Of a stretch of 64,000 nt of DNA, positions 15,662 through 23,631 are shown in pieces. Within the stretch, counting starts at the first letter, position 1; the number at the start of each line of letters is the position of its first letter. The stretch is from contig NZ_JBHTCO010000020.1 in NCBI RefSeq assembly GCF_042665295.1, positions 1-64,000 on the forward strand, in the 5' to 3' direction. The translations under genes were made by a program, and so were the position numbers. This stretch comes from Scopulibacillus_A cellulosilyticus (GTDB lineage Bacteria; Bacillota; Bacilli; Bacillales; Sporolactobacillaceae). A model generated the notes under the pieces. The model was not told the DNA's origin. It saw only the letters and a program-made list of their open reading frames with translations, and made no database searches.

Positions 15662-15937
15662 ATGACTATGGCGGAAGAACGTTTTTTTCTATACGATGAA
15701 ACCGAAGAAACAAAAACACGATTTGTCAGTTTTATGGGGGAAGATACCCGTTTTGATCTAGCTATCATGATGTCCAATCGTTATTTTGGTAAACATATCA
15801 TTTTAAATATACAAAATGGCCGATTTGCCATTATAGGGAAAGATGATCTTGAAGAACCAGGATATTTAGAAGAAGCGTTTAGTATTAATGAGCAGGAAGC
15901 TCAAGAACTTAGGGAATTTTTATATGAAATGATATAA
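15662..15937 (+). CDS. DUF3055 protein (SAV0927-like)
   Basis: A 91-residue protein of the DUF3055 family known from Bacillus and Staphylococcus. Recognised from FFLYDETEETKTRFVSF, MMSNRYFGKHIILNIQNGRFAIIGKDDL and the acidic C-terminal helix NEQEAQELREFL. It is a small alpha/beta protein of unknown function. AAAGGAAG precedes two possible ATGs (15662 and 15668). The following gene on the same strand starts about 60 bp downstream and may be cotranscribed. Confidence 0.8.
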   Translation: MTMAEERFFLYDETEETKTRFVSFMGEDTRFDLAIMMSNRYFGKHIILNIQNGRFAIIGKDDLEEPGYLEEAFSINEQEAQELREFLYEMI

Positions 15938-15999
15938 AGTTTTTTAGGTTATAATCCACTGCCGTCTTGTTCATCCTATGAATAAGGATGGTGATGGCT

Positions 16000-16311
16000 A
16001 TGTTTAGAAGAAAGAAAAAGTTACAAGAAAATTATACTGATTTTTCAAATGTAGAGGACCAGAGGAAATTTTTAACGGCCGAAGAATTCCCTGAAGGCAC
16101 TTACGGTGATTCAGCTTACGATCTGTTCGATGAACCTGTTTTTAACAAAAGTGAACCATGGGATGAGGGGCAAAGTTACATCAGCGGTTTCACCTATGAA
16201 TACAGAAACATGCATGAAAACAGACCCCGTAAATATCCCGGTGCTCATAAAACACATGATCAGCCTTACAAAGAAACTGAGCCGCCTTTCCAAGATACAG
16301 AAACCCCTTGA
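16000..16311 (+). CDS. Conserved Bacillaceae cytosolic protein
   Basis: About 103 residues, hydrophilic, with a basic start (FRRKKKL) and the run FLTAEEFPEGTYGD, then NKSEPWDEGQ and RPRKYPGAHKTHD. This pattern occurs in small Bacillus proteins annotated only as 'cytosolic protein'. No function is known. I chose ATG 16000; an ATG at 15988 lacks a proper SD spacing. Its stop codon lies inside the left arm of the terminator hairpin shared with yutD. Confidence 0.65.
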   Translation: MFRRKKKLQENYTDFSNVEDQRKFLTAEEFPEGTYGDSAYDLFDEPVFNKSEPWDEGQSYISGFTYEYRNMHENRPRKYPGAHKTHDQPYKETEPPFQDTETP

Positions 16312-16326
16312 TCAAGGGGTTTCTTT
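16301..16326. terminator. Bidirectional terminator shared with yutD
   Basis: The perfect palindrome AAACCCCTTGATCAAGGGGTTT is followed by CTTTT. It overlaps the stop codon of the plus-strand gene and the 3' end of yutD. Confidence 0.75.
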
Positions 16327-16605
16327 TACTTTTTGTAATACAAAATAAGCACATCCAAAATTACAATATTCGTATATGTAATCCGTTAACGTACTAATTT
16401 TATTATCAAAAGTGGATTTGCGATTAAAATCGTCATAAAAGCCCCTAAGCCTTAATTGATCATAACCCCAATCACCTACAATATAATCATACTTTGACAA
16501 AATATCACTATATCGTGATAAAAAAGCCTCCTCATTCCAACCATCCTTAACATTTTCAATTAATTGGTAAGAATGAGTTTTTATTGAAACAGTAGGATTA
16601 GTCAT
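16312..16605 (-). CDS. yutD: YutD, DUF1027 protein
   Basis: A 97-residue protein matching Bacillus YutD (DUF1027). Diagnostic segments are NEEAFLSRYSDILSKYDYIVGDWGYDQLRLRGF and YEYCNFGCAYFVL near the C terminus, with a CxxxC pair. Function is unknown. A strong SD (AAAGGAGGG) lies 9-10 nt before the ATG. In B. subtilis yutD also lies in the yutE-lytH interval. It converges on the cytosolic-protein gene and the two share a terminator. Confidence 0.87.
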   Translation of the reverse strand: MTNPTVSIKTHSYQLIENVKDGWNEEAFLSRYSDILSKYDYIVGDWGYDQLRLRGFYDDFNRKSTFDNKISTLTDYIYEYCNFGCAYFVLQKVKETP

Positions 16606-16952
16606 ATATGTAACCCTCCTTTACAAACATTTATTCATCCAATAATTACTAAGCAAAAAATATCGAAATCAACCCATCCTATAAGGAGAAGGGTTTTTCA
16701 TCCTATTAAACATAAATAAAACAAAACCAAAAAGGCCGATAAGAATACTGTCTTAATTAAAAAGTCCCTAAAGCAATATTATAAAGAAAACTTACCGATG
16801 GCAAGCCGAAGGCGCAGACGGAGGTGAACTTATGCTATCGACCTAATTTTGGCACCTGCTTCGAATCGGCAGCCAATCTGCCAAGATATACTTAGCGTAA
16901 AAAAACAAGGGTTAGATGATGTAATCCAATAAACAGGAAGGAGGCAGAATTA
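16606..16952. other. 347-bp intergenic region between yutD and lytH
   Basis: No ORF with a ribosome-binding site is seen. It holds the yutD upstream region, a family-2-like repeat (16783-16893) and the lytH leader. I could not identify a clear SigK-type promoter for lytH here. Confidence 0.5.
16783..16893. repeat. Dispersed repeat related to family 2, copy 2
   Basis: It starts AAAGAAAACTTACCGATGGC and continues AAGCCGAAGGCGCAGACGG. The head and its small hairpin resemble the copies at 2703 and 40726, but the body differs and is richer in G+C than the flanks. It has no coding potential. Confidence 0.35.
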
Positions 16953-17936
16953 GTGATGTTGAAAAGGATGGTCTTTGCCATTATAGCAGTTATATTTATT
17001 TCATCATTACCTCAGTGGGCATATGGCAGAGAACAACCAAAAATTTCACCAGATGACCGCAAAGCGCTTTACTTAAAAACGGCGGCTGTCACTGATGTTC
17101 CATGGTATCTGTTAGCAGCTGTTGATCAATATGAAAGAAGTGTACGTAACATTAGAAGAGATCTTCCCGATGCTGAAGGAATCATTGGTCTCTATTTTGA
17201 ACCTCAGCAATGGACAGGCCCGCTGAACCTTAATAAGAAAGACAAAAATATCCTTGATATAACACTTTTTGACGGTTTAGGCAAAGACGGCAACGGAGAT
17301 GGATTGGCTGATATTAACAACCCTGAGGATGTCTTATATGCAATGGCTGAGAAGCTTTCTGAACATGGCCCGGGTATTAATAATATCAAACTTGCACTTT
17401 GGGATTACTATCAACGCGGAAAAACCGTTGAAATGATTTTACAACTATCGAAACTTTATCATCACTTTAATCGTGTTGATCTTGATGGCCATGCCTTTCC
17501 CATTCCGCTGCGGATGAATTACGATTATAATTCGACATGGGGAGCAAGACGCGGATGGGGCGGATTAAGAATACACGAAGGTACCGATATCTTTGCTGAT
17601 TATGGAACACCGGTAAAAGCAACATCGTACGGTGTCATTGAAATGATCGGTTGGAATAAGTTTGGCGGCTGGCGGTTAGGTATAAGGGACCCGCAAAATA
17701 TTTATCACTATTATGGACACCTTAGAGGATATGGGAAACATATCAAAAAAGGAGCTCTTGTAAAGCCTGGTCAAATTATTGGTTATGTGGGAAGCTCCGG
17801 ATATGGTCCAAAAGGGACACAAGGAAAGTTTCCTCCCCATCTTCACTATGGAATGTATCGTGACAATGGTTCAACTGAATTTTCCTTTGACCCCTATCCT
17901 TATTTAAGGGCTTGGGAAAGACAAGAGAGGAATTAA
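16953..17936 (+). CDS. lytH: Sporulation L-Ala-D-Glu peptidase LytH (M23 family)
   Basis: Secreted or membrane-anchored zinc peptidase that trims cortex peptides to single L-Ala during sporulation in B. subtilis. Residues 5-25 form a signal/anchor. An N-terminal domain of unknown fold is followed by the M23 domain: H208-x3-D212 (HEGTDIF), H256 (YYGHL) and H296-x-H298 (PHLHYG), the zinc ligands and catalytic His. Length 327 matches LytH (326). GGAGG lies 8 nt before the GTG at 16953; the next codon is ATG. Neighbour yunB is also a sporulation gene. Confidence 0.9.
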   Translation: MMLKRMVFAIIAVIFISSLPQWAYGREQPKISPDDRKALYLKTAAVTDVPWYLLAAVDQYERSVRNIRRDLPDAEGIIGLYFEPQQWTGPLNLNKKDKNILDITLFDGLGKDGNGDGLADINNPEDVLYAMAEKLSEHGPGINNIKLALWDYYQRGKTVEMILQLSKLYHHFNRVDLDGHAFPIPLRMNYDYNSTWGARRGWGGLRIHEGTDIFADYGTPVKATSYGVIEMIGWNKFGGWRLGIRDPQNIYHYYGHLRGYGKHIKKGALVKPGQIIGYVGSSGYGPKGTQGKFPPHLHYGMYRDNGSTEFSFDPYPYLRAWERQERN

Positions 17937-17960
17937 GTGTGATTTTCTTAATTCCTCTCT
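17924..17960. terminator. Bidirectional terminator between lytH and yunB
   Basis: A 14-bp perfect stem AGAGAGGAATTAAG/CTTAATTCCTCTCT with a 9-nt loop, between the converging genes. Confidence 0.75.
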
Positions 17961-17977
17961 TCATATTTCCATGCTAT

Positions 17978-18775
17978 TTATTTTCCCGTTTTCGGACTTT
18001 TATTGTTTTTAGGAGACATTGGAATCGTCACATCATTGCCGCTTCCGCCGCTGCCCTGGTTATAATAATATGGCACCTGTCCCGGAATGAATTGCTCAGC
18101 AATTGGGATCGTCTGTTCAATCGGCTGGTTTGAAGCAGCAAATGGCAGGATGACGTTAACATTAACTTTTATCGTTAAATATATACGAATATAAGTATTG
18201 TTAATACCTGTTACAACCTGTTTGCTTTTTGCATCAACATTAACGTTGCCAAGGACATCCAATTTTACAGGTATTCTGGGACTTAAATTGGTCAGTAATG
18301 CGTTTTCACTTGCTTGCCCCAACGGAATTTCTGCTACAATCCCTTGTTTTGTTTTTTTATGTATGAGTTTTCCATTTTGAATTGTAATCTCCCCATCCTC
18401 AGCCATCCGTAAAAACGTTTGAACCCGATCGGTAACTTCTGCTTTAAGCCGGTTAATTTCCGCCGTATTATAACTGACATTAGTGACCTCTTTTTTATCA
18501 TTATATTGAATAATAATCAATTTTTTAGGATCGATAACGCTTTTAATATCATCATTAGTTTCTAAATTTTTAATCGGCTGTTTTCCAACGCCATAATTAA
18601 TTGCATAAGTTTCAATTTGAGCTGCTTCGTTTTTGGCAATTTCTATAAGAGTAGGCGACACCTGCTTATTAATAAACCAGAACCCGCCCATTGTAAAAAT
18701 GATGAACATAACCATTGTAAGAACAAAAGCATTCCGTAAGGCAACCGACCTTCGTCGCCGCATGGGTTTGAACAT
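17978..18775 (-). CDS. yunB: Sporulation protein YunB
   Basis: About 265 residues, resembling B. subtilis YunB, a SigE-controlled protein needed for normal sporulation. One N-terminal transmembrane helix (about residues 16-38, FVLTMVMFIIFTMGGFWFI) follows a basic start (RRRRSVALR). The extracytoplasmic part has the conserved IAKNEAAQIETYAINYGV segment. A Gly/Ser and Pro-rich tail closes the protein. ATG 18775 follows AAAGGGGG, which sits in the 3' arm of a very stable hairpin. It lies downstream of yunC. Confidence 0.85.
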   Translation of the reverse strand: MFKPMRRRRSVALRNAFVLTMVMFIIFTMGGFWFINKQVSPTLIEIAKNEAAQIETYAINYGVGKQPIKNLETNDDIKSVIDPKKLIIIQYNDKKEVTNVSYNTAEINRLKAEVTDRVQTFLRMAEDGEITIQNGKLIHKKTKQGIVAEIPLGQASENALLTNLSPRIPVKLDVLGNVNVDAKSKQVVTGINNTYIRIYLTIKVNVNVILPFAASNQPIEQTIPIAEQFIPGQVPYYYNQGSGGSGNDVTIPMSPKNNKSPKTGK

Positions 18776-18780
18776 CACTC

Positions 18781-18820
18781 ATCCCCCTTTATAAGCATGT
18801 ATATGCTTGTAAAGGGGGAT
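18781..18820 (-). promoter_or_regulatory. Long hairpin enclosing the yunB Shine-Dalgarno
   Basis: Two 18-nt arms match at 17 of 18 positions around a 4-nt loop. On the yunB RNA the 3' arm ends AAAGGGGGAU, which is the SD for the yunB start codon 8 nt beyond. There is no T run, so it does not look like a terminator. Confidence 0.6.
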
Positions 18821-18844
18821 GTAAAAGCTTTTTTTAAATCCTTT

Positions 18845-19147
18845 TTATGTCATTTTTAATAACGCTTCGCGGCCTGACATCCCTTTCATAATACCTAACC
18901 TTTCAGCTCCGATTGTAACTGATTCTAAAGGTGCATCGAGCAGCTGTTCAAGCGTTCTGACGCCAACAGCTCGGCCTGCAATAATATTGCGGTCAGCTAA
19001 CTTCTCATTTAATAGCGCGACATCAAGCGCGCCGCACATAATGTATCCTTTATCGTTATAAATGGCCATTAAATTTGTTTGCGGCAATTTAACCGTTACT
19101 GCAGTATATGGCTTTTCAAAAATCATAATTGGCTTTAATTCAACCAT
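18845..19147 (-). CDS. yunC: YunC, DUF1805 protein
   Basis: A 100-residue protein matching YunC, whose family (DUF1805) is small, alpha/beta and of unknown function. Key segments are NLMAIYNDKGYIMCGALDVALLNEKLADR and GVRTLEQLLDAPLESVTIGAERLGI. AAGGAGTGAT precedes the ATG. It lies between yunD and yunB on one strand, the B. subtilis order, with 49 bp to yunD and 69 bp to yunB, the latter gap containing the yunB SD hairpin. Confidence 0.87.
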   Translation of the reverse strand: MVELKPIMIFEKPYTAVTVKLPQTNLMAIYNDKGYIMCGALDVALLNEKLADRNIIAGRAVGVRTLEQLLDAPLESVTIGAERLGIMKGMSGREALLKMT

Positions 19148-19196
19148 TCGATCACTCCTTCCACAAACAGCTTATGGAAGGATATAAAAAATGTGC

Positions 19197-20588
19197 TTAT
19201 AACCTATGATTATTTTTTAGCTTCCAAGCTAATATGTCTCTCAACATTTCAGGTAAATAAAATTTCTTATGTTCAGCCTCTTTAATTGGCGGCAATAACC
19301 GCCCAAAAGTAAACATATCTATTGTTGCCACCTGATAAGTCCGCTCAAGATCAATAAGGTCTCCATTAATTTGGACATTATTAACCACTGATGCTGCCCC
19401 AAGCTTATCAACTTCATATGTTAAATGGCTAAAAATTAATTTGCCGATCATTTTTCCTCTAAAACCAAATCCTTTAAGTTCTAATTCCTGAAATGCAGGG
19501 TCTAATCCCTTCTTAATAACTTCTAAAATTTCAAGACCTGTAAGAAAAACCTTACATGGATTAATTGGATGGGGGCAAATTCTATGCAGATCCGCCCTTG
19601 TGACTAATCCGGCTTCAAGATGGTCAAGGATTGCCCCTGCGTTCACCATGCCAATATCCGCCTGACACCATTGTCTTAATGCGTCAGCCAAAAGGTTCGA
19701 TAAAGGACTTTCATTGAACCAGGAGGTTGTAAGAGATTGTTCCAAATGAGTAACCGGCGTTTGCAGCTGCTTTATTCCTTTCTGAGTTAATGACTCTAAT
19801 AAATCAGCCGTCTCCGGATCGCCTTTGATATCATCATCCATTGTGATAACTCTGGCTTTTTTATCAACAATTTCTTTTGTATTTTCATCATAGGTCAAGA
19901 CAACATGTCCAGCATAACTGCCAAATTTACCTGTTTGGCAGATGAGTGTTGAATTGACATTTAACCCATCTTCAAGTATATGATGGGTATGAGCACCTAA
20001 TATAACATTAATGCCTTCTATAGTTTTTGCTGTATCTTGATCAAATTTTAAACCGCCATGAGACAAAAGTATGACAATATCTGCTTCCTTTTTTACCTGT
20101 TCAATAATGCCGGGAAGGACCTCCCCGGGATCTTTTATATCCCATCCTAATGGCTCATAAAAGGGTTTAAAAGGTGCGGTAATACCAGTTATACCAATTG
20201 TGATATCGTTTATTTTGTGAAATGCATAGGGTTTGCACCACTTTGGACGATTGCCATCGCCGGTAAATAAGTTAGCTAATATCACATCAAACTCACGAAC
20301 ATCGTAGGCTTTATTAATGTTATCTCTTGTAAAAGTAATGCCCTCATTATTACCGATCGTCACAAAGTCGTAGCCCGCATGATTAAGTAAAGAGACATTC
20401 CCTTTTCCCATAGTCCCTTCTGTTAAAGGATGAACCCGGTCCATATGGTCTCCAAGGTCAAATAAAAGATACGGTTCACTATCATGCTCACATTGTTTAA
20501 TTTGATTTTTAAAGTAGTGGATGATCTGCGGCCAATGCTCAAAATGGCTGTGAATATCATTTGTATGGTAGAGATGGAGTTTTATCAA
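19197..20588 (-). CDS. yunD: YunD, 5'-nucleotidase/metallophosphoesterase
   Basis: Two-domain nucleotidase-like protein of about 463 residues. The N-terminal metallophosphoesterase domain has YHTNDIHSHFEHW, FDLGDHMDR, GNNEG and LSHGG...GAHTHH metal-binding motifs. The C-terminal 5'-nucleotidase domain begins near residue 300 (SPLSNLLADALRQW; NAGAILDHL). No signal peptide is seen, so it acts in the cytosol or loosely at the membrane. I chose TTG 20588 with GGGAGG 8 nt upstream; this equals the YunD length, while the longer frame starts without an SD. An extended -10 (TGtTACAAT) lies at 20618. Confidence 0.88.
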   Translation of the reverse strand: MIKLHLYHTNDIHSHFEHWPQIIHYFKNQIKQCEHDSEPYLLFDLGDHMDRVHPLTEGTMGKGNVSLLNHAGYDFVTIGNNEGITFTRDNINKAYDVREFDVILANLFTGDGNRPKWCKPYAFHKINDITIGITGITAPFKPFYEPLGWDIKDPGEVLPGIIEQVKKEADIVILLSHGGLKFDQDTAKTIEGINVILGAHTHHILEDGLNVNSTLICQTGKFGSYAGHVVLTYDENTKEIVDKKARVITMDDDIKGDPETADLLESLTQKGIKQLQTPVTHLEQSLTTSWFNESPLSNLLADALRQWCQADIGMVNAGAILDHLEAGLVTRADLHRICPHPINPCKVFLTGLEILEVIKKGLDPAFQELELKGFGFRGKMIGKLIFSHLTYEVDKLGAASVVNNVQINGDLIDLERTYQVATIDMFTFGRLLPPIKEAEHKKFYLPEMLRDILAWKLKNNHRL

Positions 20589-20617
20589 AAGAATTGCCTC
20601 CCACGTACGTAGCGTAC

Positions 20618-20638
20618 ATTGTAACATGTTAATTTAAG
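20618..20638 (-). promoter_or_regulatory. Candidate promoter of yunD
   Basis: On the minus strand an extended -10 element TGTTACAAT is preceded 16 bp upstream by TTAAAG. It would give a short leader of about 25 nt. Confidence 0.35.
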
Positions 20639-20724
20639 TCTTTAATAAAGCTCAATAATATTATTTTACCGTTTTTTTATGTAAAGCTGTCAAGTTAAAC
20701 TGACTTTGATAGATCGTTAAAGGA

Positions 20725-20804
20725 ATGGTATGTATGTATATTCACAAAAATATCCATACCATATTTTCGAGCCGCATTTTCCAGTTGAAAATGCGGCTCT
20801 TTTC
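20725..20804. other. Two adjacent inverted repeats downstream of the exporter gene
   Basis: ATGGTATG...CATACCAT (20725-20762) is followed by GAGCCGCATTTTC/GAAAATGCGGCTC (20769-20799) and TTTTC. The second is a 13-bp perfect stem and is probably the terminator of the exporter gene, though its T run is better on the plus strand, where no gene is seen. Confidence 0.5.
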
Positions 20805-20830
20805 AATCAAACATTTAGATGCTGCAGCTT

Positions 20831-22276
20831 TTAATCAAAAGATCCCGCTTTACCTTTTCCAGAATCCGAAACCACAGCTTTTTTAATAAATAAAACAATA
20901 AAAAAGGATATAATACTTAAAACTAATGCAAACCAATAAGCATGATGCACCCCGTAAGTCATGGCTTCATTTATTATTTGTTGTGTTATAGAACCATGTT
21001 GTTCTCCTAAAAAATTATTCCTGCCTTGCGTCATAATACTTACAAAGATTGAAACACCAAATGCGCCTGCAACCGGCTGTAATGTATTAGCAATTGCCGT
21101 TCCATGAGGATATAAATTTTCCGGTAATTCATTTAATCCATTGGTTTGAGCCGGCATTAGGATTGCTGAAATGGAAAGCATCAGAACAATATACACTATG
21201 ATAAATGACCATATCGGCATAGACGGATTGATATTGCAAAAGAATATCGTGACACCAATCATCACAATTGTACCGGGGATGATTAATTTTCTTGGGCCGT
21301 ACTTATCAAATAAACTGCCCATAACCGGCGACATTAAACCGTTTAGTAAAGCGCCCGGTAAAAGCAGCAGTCCTGCTGTTTTTGCAGAGTATCCAAGCGG
21401 TCCCTGTAAATACATTGGCATCACGATTTCAGAAGCAAACATCGCCATAACAACAAAAACAAAAAGGATAACTCCTTGAGCGTACCTTTTATATTTAAAC
21501 ACGCGAACATCCAACAGCGGTTCATCCAGCTTTAATTGGCGAAGAACAAATAACAACAGGCTGAGCAAACTGATCAATATGATTGATAGAATGGTTATTG
21601 ATAAAAATCCTTTCCCATTTTCACCCGCACTGCTGAAGCCATAAACGATGCCGCCGATCCCGATTGTAGAGAGAATTATAGAAATTACATCCACTTTTGG
21701 CTTTGTTACCTCTCCAACATTTTGCAAATATTTTAAAGCAAACAGAATCGAAAATAATGCAAATGGAATCACGATCAGGAACAGCCAACGCCAACCTAAT
21801 GTATCAACGATAACCCCTGATAATGTCGGCCCGATGGCAGGCGCAAACATAATGACCAGCCCAAAGGTACCCATAATCTTGCCGCGAACTTCTGTGGGAT
21901 AAATCAATAACAGAGCATTCATAATCACAGGTATTAATAGACCCGTGCCAACCGCTTGAATCATGCGGCCTGTTAAAAGCATCGGAAAATTCACTGCACA
22001 AGCAGCAATAATTGTCCCAAGTAAAAAAACAATCATAACACCAATAAACATTTGTCTTGTTGTAAACGATTGAATTAATAATGCGGAAATAGGCATTAAA
22101 ACACCCATGACAAGCATAAATCCAGTCGCTAACCATTGGATTGTCGGCGCATCGACGTGAAATACCTTCATTAAGTCTGTCAGAGCAATATTAAGCAAGG
22201 TTTCGTTTAAAACCGCAAAGAATGCGCCTATCATAAACGTAATTAAAATCGCTTTTGAATTTATTTTAGCTTCCAT
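20831..22276 (-). CDS. DHA2-family (14-helix) multidrug MFS exporter
   Basis: A 481-residue EmrB/QacA-type drug:H+ antiporter. Fourteen hydrophobic segments are visible. Motif C-like GFMLVMGVLMPISALL, the motif A region (LLIQSFTTRQMFIGVM) and GRMIQAVGTGLLIPVIMNALLLI are typical of the LmrB/EmrB group. It should export hydrophobic antibiotics or lipids; the substrate is not predictable. GGAGG lies 6 nt before the ATG. No TetR or MarR gene is adjacent; instead a roughly 405-nt leader with terminators, alternating repeats and a leader peptide lies upstream, suggesting RNA-level control. Confidence 0.88.
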   Translation of the reverse strand: MEAKINSKAILITFMIGAFFAVLNETLLNIALTDLMKVFHVDAPTIQWLATGFMLVMGVLMPISALLIQSFTTRQMFIGVMIVFLLGTIIAACAVNFPMLLTGRMIQAVGTGLLIPVIMNALLLIYPTEVRGKIMGTFGLVIMFAPAIGPTLSGVIVDTLGWRWLFLIVIPFALFSILFALKYLQNVGEVTKPKVDVISIILSTIGIGGIVYGFSSAGENGKGFLSITILSIILISLLSLLLFVLRQLKLDEPLLDVRVFKYKRYAQGVILFVFVVMAMFASEIVMPMYLQGPLGYSAKTAGLLLLPGALLNGLMSPVMGSLFDKYGPRKLIIPGTIVMIGVTIFFCNINPSMPIWSFIIVYIVLMLSISAILMPAQTNGLNELPENLYPHGTAIANTLQPVAGAFGVSIFVSIMTQGRNNFLGEQHGSITQQIINEAMTYGVHHAYWFALVLSIISFFIVLFIKKAVVSDSGKGKAGSFD

Positions 22277-22324
22277 ATAGTTCCTCCAATTTCGCTAAAT
22301 ATTAGAACACATATCTAAAATTCA

Positions 22325-22360
22325 TTATTTTGCCTGTAAATTAAAGGTGATTTTAAGCAT
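22325..22360 (-). CDS. 11-codon ORF directly after the attenuator terminator
   Basis: ATG lies 7 nt after AGGAGG, which is the 3' arm of the terminator hairpin; the ORF encodes MLKITFNLQAK. If transcription reads through and the hairpin is opened, this SD would be free. It may be a second leader peptide or chance; only the SD supports it. Confidence 0.25.
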   Translation of the reverse strand: MLKITFNLQAK

Positions 22361-22393
22361 AAAAAAACCTCCTAATCATTTCTGAATAGGAGG
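22361..22393 (-). terminator. Attenuator terminator in the exporter leader
   Basis: On the minus strand CCTCCTA pairs with TAGGAGG and is followed by seven T residues. The loop contains the stop codon of the 16-residue leader peptide. The 5' arm overlaps the last of four alternating 12-nt repeats. Confidence 0.75.
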
Positions 22394-22426
22394 CAATGAG
22401 CATATACAGCTAACAAGAATCTTCAT
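22376..22426 (-). CDS. 16-residue leader peptide of the drug exporter
   Basis: The ORF encodes MKILVSCICSLPPIQK and ends with TGA inside the loop of the terminator hairpin; its last codons (CCT CCT ATT CAG AAA) are the 5' arm of that hairpin. A ribosome stalled on it would block terminator formation, the arrangement of ribosome-mediated attenuators such as the bmrB leader in B. subtilis. The SD is weak (GGGA at 5 nt spacing). Function is inferred only from geometry. Confidence 0.45.
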   Translation of the reverse strand: MKILVSCICSLPPIQK

Positions 22427-22598
22427 ACCGGTCCCGAAGGATTCCTTATTGGCTATATCCGTACATTACACTAATCCTATTCAGAAAAAGTCATCCTTAA
22501 AAAGACATAGAATTTCTGAATAGGAAAAGTTAGAACGTCACTTATCCATATTTCGGGCTTACCTAAATAAAAAAGTACAGATTAATCCCATTCAGAAA
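22379..22598 (-). promoter_or_regulatory. Four-segment alternating repeat in the exporter leader
   Basis: In transcript order the segments are: TTTCTGAATGGG (22598-22587), CCTATTCAGAAA (22524-22513), TTTCTGAATAGG (22487-22476) and CCTATTCAGAAA (22390-22379). Each can pair with either neighbour. Pairing 3:4 would block the terminator at 22361-22393; pairing 2:3 would release it; pairing 1:2 would favour 3:4. Confidence 0.6.
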
Positions 22599-22657
22599 TC
22601 ATATCGTAACTTATAACGAATGTTTTTCTTTAAAATAGGATTAATAAATCATGTACT
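22567..22657 (-). promoter_or_regulatory. First long hairpin (possible upstream terminator) of the exporter leader
   Basis: On the minus strand AAAAAAGTAC...ATTAATCC pairs with GGATTAAT..GTACTTTTTT across a loop of about 45-50 nt, ending in a T run. Its 3' arm overlaps repeat segment 1, so it competes with the segment 1:2 pairing. Confidence 0.45.
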
Positions 22658-22687
22658 TTTTTCACCCTTCCGATTTTTAATAATTAT

Positions 22688-22717
22688 ATATTAAACAAAA
22701 GCTCAAGCATTAGTCAA
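22688..22717 (-). promoter_or_regulatory. Candidate promoter of the exporter leader RNA
   Basis: On the minus strand TTGACT is followed after 18 bp by TAATAT; an overlapping TATAAT lies just downstream. A start near 22680 gives a leader of about 405 nt. Confidence 0.45.
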
Positions 22718-22818
22718 GGCATTTTTTGTCGTGAATTAAAATAATTAATACAACCCCGAGTTGTTGAACATCCATCATTAAATTCAAAGTATTCCTGTCT
22801 ATATACCGCTTTTGTGCA

Positions 22819-23631
22819 TTAACCAGATACATTCTTTCCGGAACCTTTACTTTGTGTTAACTTATCTATCATTCTTTTATCAAAACGATAGATTAGCATC
22901 ACAATCATAGCCAGACCTATAATAACAACAGCTGTCCAGCCAAAATATTTTTGATGATGTAAGGTGAACCAGCCGCCAATGACCCCTCCAATGAGATAAA
23001 TAACCCATGATGACAGTTGAAATCCCCAGTTTTCCTTTGTTTCCGCAGCTTGATTGTCATCAGTTGCCTTGCGTCTTCGGGAAGACAATACGTTTTTAAG
23101 AATCCCTTCAACAGCGGCTACCATCATACCCGTAATATACGTTGTCGCAACCCCCCGCAAATTGATACGGCGGGTCATTGTACTCTGAATCCCCATTGCT
23201 GCAGAGGCTATAAATACTAAAAGTGAGACCCAATTGCCGGGGGCACCATTTGTTAATTGTACAAAGACGGCCAGAGCTGCCAGAAGCCCCTCTTCCAATA
23301 CAGCTGCCTTTATCATGCATTGTGACTGAAATAGTTCCCCTTGTTTTCCTTCAGTCATCATGAAAGCAATTGACAACCCGGTAAAAAATCCGACAAGCGA
23401 GAGGCCGGAAAGAAATGCTGAATGAATATCGCCATAAACTAATTTAACACCTAAAAATACCGTATTGCCTGTCATATTAGCCGTAAAGACTTCCCCTAAT
23501 CCAAGATAACTCAGGGCATCAACACATCCGCCTGCAGCTGATAATAGAAAGAGAAACAATAATTTATAATGATATTGATTCTTTTTTTCCTTTTGGGCTG
23601 AAGTTGTATGCTGAAGAGATGATTTCTGCAT
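22819..23631 (-). CDS. DUF1275 (YoaK-like) membrane protein
   Basis: A 270-residue inner-membrane protein of the YoaK/DUF1275 family. The family hallmark AAGGCVDALSYLGLGEVFTANMTGNTVFLG lies at residues 33-61, then AMGIQSTMTRRINLRGVATTYITG near 145. Six hydrophobic segments and a hydrophilic insert (SSRRRKATDDNQAAET, near 185) are seen. Function is unknown; a transporter role is usually assumed. It is transcribed alone, with a good SD (GGAGGTGACG) upstream. Confidence 0.85.
   Translation of the reverse strand: MQKSSLQHTTSAQKEKKNQYHYKLLFLFLLSAAGGCVDALSYLGLGEVFTANMTGNTVFLGVKLVYGDIHSAFLSGLSLVGFFTGLSIAFMMTEGKQGELFQSQCMIKAAVLEEGLLAALAVFVQLTNGAPGNWVSLLVFIASAAMGIQSTMTRRINLRGVATTYITGMMVAAVEGILKNVLSSRRRKATDDNQAAETKENWGFQLSSWVIYLIGGVIGGWFTLHHQKYFGWTAVVIIGLAMIVMLIYRFDKRMIDKLTQSKGSGKNVSG

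Noticed and set aside
22277..22717. Exporter leader as a T-box or known riboswitch
   Set aside because: No T-box sequence, specifier loop, or guanidine, SAM or other aptamer core is present; the alternating repeats do not fit those classes.
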